DNA from: an uncultured Eubacteriales bacterium
GTDB taxonomy: Bacteria; Bacillota; Clostridia; Oscillospirales; CAG-272
DNA: 20,081 nt
Direction: 5' to 3'
Assembly: GCA_905187695.1 (NCBI GenBank)
Contig: CAJJIY010000024.1
Location: forward strand, 1 to 20,081
Part shown: positions 15,101 through 20,081 of the stretch, piece by piece
Layout: each line of letters begins with the position of its first letter
Position numbering within the stretch: position 1 is the stretch's first letter
The notes under the pieces: generated by a model
What the model was told of the DNA's origin: nothing
The model's database searches: none
What the model saw: the letters and a program-made list of their open reading frames with translations, nothing else
Position numbers and translations under genes: made by a program

Positions 15101-15182
15101 GTCGGAAAGAGTCATTTTCGCTTCAAAACGGGTCAAAGAGCAGAAGCGCTTTTTTCTCTGCGGACAGGTATTTGCTATTTGT

Positions 15183-15211
15183 GTACGGTATTTTGTCAAT
15201 TGTTCACAAAA
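15183..15211 (+). promoter_or_regulatory. Conserved upstream motif, copy 2 (possible operator)
   Basis: GTACGGT (15183-15189) and TGTTCACAAAA (15201-15211), 18 bases apart start to start as in copy 1, and 34 bases before the -35 (33 in copy 1). Confidence 0.45.
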
Positions 15212-15234
15212 CAGAAAAAATTTCCGCAAAAGAC

Positions 15235-15263
15235 TTGAAATCCGAAATAGGGTATGGTATAAT
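15235..15263 (+). promoter_or_regulatory. Sigma-A-type promoter of lipoprotein gene 2
   Basis: TTGAAA (15235-15240), 17-base spacer ending TATGG as in copy 1, TATAAT (15258-15263). RBS AAAGGAG follows, then ATG at 15299. Confidence 0.9.
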
Positions 15264-15298
15264 AGCACTAATCCCAAAATCTTCAAAGGAGAATTATC

Positions 15299-15721
15299 AT
15301 GAAAAAGTTTGTAAAAATTTTTGCACTGGCCCTGGTCGCCGTGATGCTCCTGGCCACGCTGGCTTCCTGTGCGCCGGCCTCCGATGCCGATAAGGCTGTT
15401 GAAGCGCTGAAGGCAGAGGGTTACACCACTTTCAGAGACAATACCGTTTTTCCGACCGCTTTCAAACTGGCTGGCTACAGCCTCAATGTGGTTGTGACCG
15501 GCACCAAGACCATCAAGGACAAGGACGGCAAGGATACCGTTGAGACCGTCACCATCTTCTACTTTGCCGATAAGGATAACGCCGAAAAGGCTTATGAAAA
15601 GGTCAAGGACGAAGAGAAGGACAGCAAGAAAGAGGCGGGAGAGTCCAACTGGGTCTCCGCGACCAAGTCCGGCAAGATGGTTTACTTCGGTACGAAGCAG
15701 GCTATCAAGGACGCCAGATAA
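15299..15721 (+). CDS. Small secreted lipoprotein, paralogue 2
   Basis: 140 residues, a tandem copy of the preceding gene. It has the same MKKFVKI signal peptide and LASC lipobox (C24), then CAPASDADKAVEALKAEGY, a VVTGTKTIKDKDGKD loop, the ETVTIFYFADKDNAEKAYEK block, a shorter charged linker, and WVSATKSGKMVYFGTKQAI at the end. The conserved Gly/Tyr positions and the terminal WVSATKSGK block are the best-kept parts, so they probably form the functional core. The duplicated unit includes the upstream motif, promoter, RBS, gene and terminator. Each copy can thus be transcribed alone. No function is proposed. Confidence 0.9.
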   Translation: MKKFVKIFALALVAVMLLATLASCAPASDADKAVEALKAEGYTTFRDNTVFPTAFKLAGYSLNVVVTGTKTIKDKDGKDTVETVTIFYFADKDNAEKAYEKVKDEEKDSKKEAGESNWVSATKSGKMVYFGTKQAIKDAR

Positions 15722-15732
15722 TTCAAACGGCA

Positions 15733-15767
15733 AAAAGCCGGGGCAAACGCCCCGGCTTTTCCTTTTT
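15733..15767. terminator. Bidirectional terminator between lipoprotein gene 2 and fhs
   Basis: AAAAGCCGGGGC (15733-15744) pairs with GCCCCGGCTTTT (15749-15760), loop AAAC, followed by CCTTTTT. On the minus strand the same stem is followed by five Ts, so it can also end the fhs transcript. Confidence 0.92.
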
Positions 15768-15840
15768 GGAAATTGTGTGAGTACTGCCGGCATTTTCTCG
15801 GGGGCATTTTTGATGTTTCCCCGGTTACGCGGGCCGTTTT

Positions 15841-17511
15841 TCAGAACAATCCGGTGATGCGGCCGTTTTCATCCACATCAATCCGTTCGGCGGCAGGGGA
15901 CTTGGGCAGACCGGGCATGGTCATAATGTCCCCGGTCAGCACCACCACAAAACCGGCGCCGGCCGAGACCTTCACTTTCTTGACCGTCACGGTAAAGTCT
16001 TCCGGCGCCCCCGGTTTGGTCGGGTCGTCGCTGAAGCTGTACTGGGTCTTGGCAATGCACACCGGCAACCCGTCAAAGCCGAGTTCCACCAGCTTTGCCA
16101 GCTCTTTTTCGGCGGCCGGCAGGAAAGTAACGCCGCGCCCGCGGTACACTTTTTTCACCACCGCTTCAATCTTTTCCCGCAGAGGCAACCCGCTTTCATA
16201 AGAGAAACGGAAGTTGCCTTTTTCTTCTTCACAGAGCCGTACGACCTCGCGCGCCAGCGCTTCACCGCCGCGGCCGCCCTCTGCGTAGACGGTGGAGAGC
16301 ACCGTGTTCACGCCGAGTTCGCGGCATTTTTCTACCACCAGTTCAATTTCCCGGTCGGTGTCGGTGGGGAAGCGGTTGACGGCCACCACGCAGGGAAGCC
16401 CATACACCTCTTTCATGTTGGAAACATGGCGCAGAAGGTTCGGGAGTCCGCGAAGCAGCGCGCCGGTGTCCTCCTTGGCCAGTTCGGTTTTGGGGAGGCC
16501 ACCGTGCATCTTCAGTGCCCGCACAGTGGCCACCACCACCACGGCGCTGGGAACAAGTCCCGCCATGCGGCACTTGATATCCAGGAATTTTTCCGCGCCG
16601 AGATCCGCGCCGAAACCGGCCTCGGTCACGGTGTAATCTCCCATCTTGAGCGCCATGCGCGTGGCCATCACTGAGTTACAGCCGTGGGCAATGTTGGCGA
16701 AAGGTCCGCCGTGCACAAAGGCGGGCGTCCCCTCCAGCGTCTGCACCAGATTGGGCTTGAGCGCGTCTTTGAGGAGCGCTGTCATCGCGCCCGCGGCCTT
16801 GAGATCCCCGGCCGTTACCGGTGCGCCGGCATAGGTATAACCGACGATCACGCGGGAAAGCCGTGCTTTCAGGTCGGAAAGGGAGGTGGCAAGGCAAAGT
16901 ACCGCCATGATCTCAGAGGCCACCGTGATGTCAAAGCCATCTTCACGCGGTGTGCCGTTGACCCGGCCGCCGAGACCGTCCACCACAAAGCGGAGCTGAC
17001 GGTCGTTCATATCCACGCAGCGCCGCCAGGTGATCTGCCGGGGATCAATTCCCAGTGCATTTCCTTGCTGAATGTGATTGTCGATCATGGCGGCCAGCAG
17101 GTTGTTGGCCGCCCCGATGGCGTGAAAGTCGCCGGTAAAGTGCAGATTGATGTCCTCCATGGGCACCACCTGCGCATAGCCGCCTCCGGCCGCGCCGCCC
17201 TTGATGCCGAAAACCGGCCCCAGAGAAGGCTCCCGAAGAGCCACCGTCACATCTTTTCCGATGCGGGAAAGGCCGTCCGCCAGTCCGATGGTGGTGGTGG
17301 TCTTGCCCTCGCCGGCCGGAGTGGGGGTCATGGCCGTTACCAGTACCAGTTTTCCGTCCGGGCGTTTTGTGTCGGAAAGAAGAGAGAGGTCAATTTTAGC
17401 CTTATAACGGCCGTAGTGTTCAAGGTATTTTTCATCCACATGAGCGCGTGCTGCGATTTCCTCGATCGGCCGGAGCGTGGCGGCCTGGGCGATTTCAATA
17501 TCTGTAAGCAT
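15841..17511 (-). CDS. fhs: Formate-tetrahydrofolate ligase
   Basis: 556 residues, the normal length. It joins formate to tetrahydrofolate with ATP, giving 10-formyl-THF. The ATP loop PTPAGEGKTTTTIGLADG (63-80) is present, followed by REPSLGPVFGIKGGAAGGGY, DINLHFTGDFHAI and GLPVCIAKTQYSFSDDP, all characteristic of this enzyme. ATG 17511 follows AAGGAGGG with a short A-rich spacer. That RBS lies against the purL stop (17525-17523), so the two genes are co-transcribed and probably coupled. In anaerobes the product feeds formyl transfers in purine synthesis, and in acetogens the Wood-Ljungdahl pathway. Its position directly after purL favours the purine role here. Confidence 0.97.
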   Translation of the reverse strand: MLTDIEIAQAATLRPIEEIAARAHVDEKYLEHYGRYKAKIDLSLLSDTKRPDGKLVLVTAMTPTPAGEGKTTTTIGLADGLSRIGKDVTVALREPSLGPVFGIKGGAAGGGYAQVVPMEDINLHFTGDFHAIGAANNLLAAMIDNHIQQGNALGIDPRQITWRRCVDMNDRQLRFVVDGLGGRVNGTPREDGFDITVASEIMAVLCLATSLSDLKARLSRVIVGYTYAGAPVTAGDLKAAGAMTALLKDALKPNLVQTLEGTPAFVHGGPFANIAHGCNSVMATRMALKMGDYTVTEAGFGADLGAEKFLDIKCRMAGLVPSAVVVVATVRALKMHGGLPKTELAKEDTGALLRGLPNLLRHVSNMKEVYGLPCVVAVNRFPTDTDREIELVVEKCRELGVNTVLSTVYAEGGRGGEALAREVVRLCEEEKGNFRFSYESGLPLREKIEAVVKKVYRGRGVTFLPAAEKELAKLVELGFDGLPVCIAKTQYSFSDDPTKPGAPEDFTVTVKKVKVSAGAGFVVVLTGDIMTMPGLPKSPAAERIDVDENGRITGLF

Positions 17512-17522
17512 TTTTTCCCTCC

Positions 17523-19667
17523 TTAGGATTTGAAATAATGAACCGCGGATTCGAACATCCGGATCTGATAGCAGCCCGGCACATTGCGGTAAAGTCCCGT
17601 GCCGACCCGTTCGCTGTGTCCCATTTTTCCGAAGACGCGGCCGTCCGGGGAAGTGATGCCCTCCACCGCACCTACCGAGTCGTTGGGATTAAAGTGAATA
17701 TCGGTGCTGGCCTGCCCGGAAAGATCCACATACTGTGTGGCGATCTGCCCGTTTTCGGCCAGCACACGGAGCGTTTTTTCATCGCAAAGGAAGCGCCCCT
17801 CCCCGTGCGAGACCGGCACTTCGAAAATATCGCCTACCTCGGTAAAGGAAAGCCACGGAGATTTGTTGGAGGCAACGCGGGTGCGGACGATCCGCGACTG
17901 ATGCCGCCCGATGGTGTTGTAGGTCAGGGTCGGCGCAAAAGCGTCGCCCTCGGTGATCCGGCCAAAGGGCACAAGTCCCAGTTTGATAAGAGCCTGGAAT
18001 CCGTTACAGATGCCGCACATCAGTCCGCCGCGGTTGTCCAGCAGATCGGTCACACCGGCGCGGACGGCCCCGTTGCGGAAGAAGGCCGTGATGAATTTGC
18101 CGCTGCCGTCTGGCTCGTCGCCGCCCGAAAAACCGCCGGGAATAAAGACGGCCTGGGCATCCGAGAGACTCCGGGCAAAGTCCGAAACGCTCTTTTTGAT
18201 GTCCTCGGGCGTGCGGTTGCGGATCACGAAGATCTCTGCCTCGCCGCCCGCGTCGCAAACGGCCTTTGCGCTGTCAAATTCACAGTTTGTGCCGGGGAAG
18301 ACCGGAATGAGGAATTTCGGCCGCGCGGTTTTCACGGCCGGTGCGGCTTTTTTCACCCCGTTTGCGGGGTGATCGGCTTTCTGATAGGAGAAATTCTCAA
18401 CCGGTGCGCCCTTGTTTTCACGGTTACAACTGTATACGCTCTCCAGTTTTCCCTCATAGACCGAGAGCAGCCGGGAGAGCGTCACGGCCTCGCCGCCGCG
18501 CCGGAGTTCGGGGGCGGCCGTGGTGTGACCGATGACCGGAAGCCCCGTGGCTTCATCGGCCATTTCAAGCAGGAAAGAACCATACCGGCAATCAAAAATT
18601 TCACTGCCGGTCAGCGTTTCCTCAAAAGTAAAGCCCACGCCGTTTCCGAAAGCCATTTTCATCACGGCTTCGCAAACGCCGCCCATGCCGGGCGTATAGG
18701 CGGCAAGGACGCGCCCCGCGCGGCAAAGCGCCGTCACCTGCCCGAAAAGGGCCAGGAGCGACCCGGCCACCGGCAGACCGTCCGCGCCGATATCGGGCGA
18801 AAGACAGACCACCGGATGCCCGGCGCCTTTGAATTCGGGGCTGATGACCTCGCCGGCCTTGCCGGTCGTCACGGCAAAGGAGACCAGCGTGGGCGGTACA
18901 TCCAGGCGTTCAAAGCTGCCGCTCATCGAGTCCTTGCCGCCGATTGCGCCCACGCCCAGTTCGCACTGCGCCCGGAACGCGCCCAACAGCGCGGCCAACG
19001 GCAGTCCCCAGCGGTTTTCGTCCTGTCCGGGCCGCGGGAAATACTCCTGAAAACTGAGATAAACATCCGAGAAATCCGCGCCGGTGGCGATCAGCTTGGA
19101 AACCGATTCCACCACCGCGAGATAGGCGCCGTGATAGGGGCTTTTTTCGGAAATAAAGGGATTATAACCAAACGCCATAAAGGAGCAGTCGTCGGTGTGG
19201 CCGTCCGCCACCGGGAGCTTCTGCACCATGGCCTGAATGGGGGTCAACTGATTTTTCCCGCCGAAGGGCATCAGCACCGTGCCCGCGCCGATGGTCGAGT
19301 CAAAACGCTCGGAAAGCCCGCGCTTGGAGCAGGTATTGAGATCGCCTGCCACGCGGAAAAGTCCATCGGTAAAGGAGGCGTCGGCCGGAGCAACCGGCCG
19401 CGCGGATTTTACCACATGGGCCGCCGTTGCCTTGGGCGCGCCGTTGGAGGAGAGAAATTCCCGGCTGACATTCACCACCGTCTGCCCGCGGAAAGTCATC
19501 ACCAGCCGCGCTTCTTTTGTGACGGTGGCCACCTTTGTGGCCGAAAGATTTTCGGCGGCGGCAAGGGCAAGAAACGCCTCGGTATCTTCGGGCGCGACCA
19601 CCACCGCCATGCGTTCCTGGCTCTCGCTGATGGCCAGTTCCGTGCCTTCCAGTCCTTCGTATTTACG
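17523..19667 (-). CDS. purL: Phosphoribosylformylglycinamidine synthase (PurL, single-chain type), 5' part missing
   Basis: About 715 residues of a protein that is normally ~1,200-1,300. PurL converts FGAR plus glutamine and ATP to FGAM in purine synthesis. Visible parts in order: GTELAISESQERMAVVV (end of the first AIRS-like half), a second AIRS-like half with HTDDCSFMAFGYNPF, GVGAIGGKDSMSGSFE and LDVPPTLVSFAV, then a glutamine amidotransferase domain with FPGTNCEFDSAKA, IPGGFSGGDEP, nucleophile Cys in CGICNGFQALIKLG, and GKMGHSER carrying the triad His and Glu. It is of the long fused type (synthetase plus glutaminase in one chain). Upstream of KYEGLEG the sequence no longer matches PurL and its composition changes. 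The first ~500 residues are therefore missing from this window. Confidence 0.92.
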   Translation of the reverse strand, partial: RKYEGLEGTELAISESQERMAVVVAPEDTEAFLALAAAENLSATKVATVTKEARLVMTFRGQTVVNVSREFLSSNGAPKATAAHVVKSARPVAPADASFTDGLFRVAGDLNTCSKRGLSERFDSTIGAGTVLMPFGGKNQLTPIQAMVQKLPVADGHTDDCSFMAFGYNPFISEKSPYHGAYLAVVESVSKLIATGADFSDVYLSFQEYFPRPGQDENRWGLPLAALLGAFRAQCELGVGAIGGKDSMSGSFERLDVPPTLVSFAVTTGKAGEVISPEFKGAGHPVVCLSPDIGADGLPVAGSLLALFGQVTALCRAGRVLAAYTPGMGGVCEAVMKMAFGNGVGFTFEETLTGSEIFDCRYGSFLLEMADEATGLPVIGHTTAAPELRRGGEAVTLSRLLSVYEGKLESVYSCNRENKGAPVENFSYQKADHPANGVKKAAPAVKTARPKFLIPVFPGTNCEFDSAKAVCDAGGEAEIFVIRNRTPEDIKKSVSDFARSLSDAQAVFIPGGFSGGDEPDGSGKFITAFFRNGAVRAGVTDLLDNRGGLMCGICNGFQALIKLGLVPFGRITEGDAFAPTLTYNTIGRHQSRIVRTRVASNKSPWLSFTEVGDIFEVPVSHGEGRFLCDEKTLRVLAENGQIATQYVDLSGQASTDIHFNPNDSVGAVEGITSPDGRVFGKMGHSERVGTGLYRNVPGCYQIRMFESAVHYFKS

Positions 19668-20081
19668 CAGGAAGATATATCTCGCAGCATCCAGCTGTTC
19701 GATGTAGTCCTCAATTCCTTCCGGTAAGAGCTTCACGATCTTGCCCTCAGCGTAGCTGATTCCATTTGTACCAGTGTAAGCCACAGAGGTGCTTTCCTTG
19801 ATGGCTGCCAGGCTTCCGGTGAGTATACCTGCAAAATTGATGTCCTGCTCACGTCCGTCCATGCGGATGTATCTGATCCACTGGGACACAACCCCCACAT
19901 GACGCCCCTTCACGCTTTTTGCATCCGGAGCGATTGCTTCGGCGTAGGCAGCTGCGTTCTCCGCTTCAGAAGGTCCTCTCTGCTCACAGATAAAAAAGAT
20001 CGGTTTGCCCGCCTGTGTCTCCATTGCAGCTCCAAGGCTTTCCAGGGATCCCCACAGTGCCGCGGTACTGGTGCCTACCAC
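19668..20081 (-). CDS. Fragment resembling a phage tail-sheath-like (DUF2586-type) protein, joined in frame to purL
   Basis: About 138 residues, open at the window edge, reading in frame into purL. It contains VVGTSTAALWGSLESLGAAM, KPIFFICEQRGPSEAEN, then FAGILTGSLAAIKESTSVAY, EGKIVKLLPEGIEDY and LDAARYIFLRKY. Nothing here matches any part of PurL. The order of elements (a query of neighbouring subunits, an ALG/LTG-type repeat, a KIVKLLPEGIED strand, and an ARYIFLRKYEGL segment) is reminiscent of Mu-like tail-sheath proteins such as DUF2586; this identity is tentative and from memory. DNA on this side is visibly less GC-rich, with more A/T at third positions. The likeliest explanation is a chimeric assembly join rather than a real fusion. 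Confidence 0.45.

Noticed and set aside
17538..19727. A 729-codon open frame on the plus strand opposite purL
   Set aside because: It mirrors purL codons on the other strand, has no ribosome binding site or recognisable domain, and reflects third-position GC bias.

Overview
The window looks like a chromosomal segment of an uncultured, moderately GC-rich anaerobic Bacillota (Clostridia-like, plausibly gut-associated). Signs of this are AGGAGG-type ribosome binding sites, sigma-A promoters with 17-base spacers, a tRNA-Cys T-box in front of cysE-cysS, formate-tetrahydrofolate ligase beside purL, and small LASC-type lipoproteins. The taxonomy is inference. No tRNA, rRNA, CRISPR array or insertion sequence was seen.

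Layout. Positions 1-644 (+) hold the tail of one small protein and a proline-rich small protein, ending at a bidirectional terminator. Positions 678-2241 (-) are a two-gene operon: a Wzz/YveK-like chain-length protein and a sugar-1-phosphate nucleotidyltransferase. From a divergent promoter region (about 2283-2383) a long co-directional block runs to 11821: an AlgI/MBOAT-like membrane protein, an AlgJ/AlgX-like partner, a PAP2 phosphatase, PlsY, a frameshifted methyltransferase, a TtcA-like tRNA thiolase, two unknown membrane proteins, a phosphohexomutase and a NahK-like sugar kinase. Most junctions overlap or are only a few bases apart. A well-resolved cysteine T-box then controls cysE-cysS (12201-14450). 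Next come two tandem paralogous lipoprotein genes (14601-15721), each with its own promoter, a shared upstream motif and a terminator. The minus-strand purL-fhs pair (15841-19667) converges on them. The last ~400 bases (19668-20081) are not PurL: they resemble a phage tail-sheath-like protein joined in frame to PurL, most likely an assembly chimera.

How the genes fit together. Kinase, mutase and nucleotidyltransferase could form a salvage route from a free (N-acetyl)hexosamine to a nucleotide sugar for the surface polysaccharide suggested by the Wzz-like protein. PlsY and PAP2 belong to membrane-lipid metabolism. Fhs supplies 10-formyl-THF for the purine pathway containing PurL. The most unusual observation is that the adjacent AlgI-like and AlgJ/AlgX-like proteins both keep their family frameworks but seem to have lost their catalytic residues, suggesting a repurposed, non-catalytic version of a polysaccharide O-acetylation pair.
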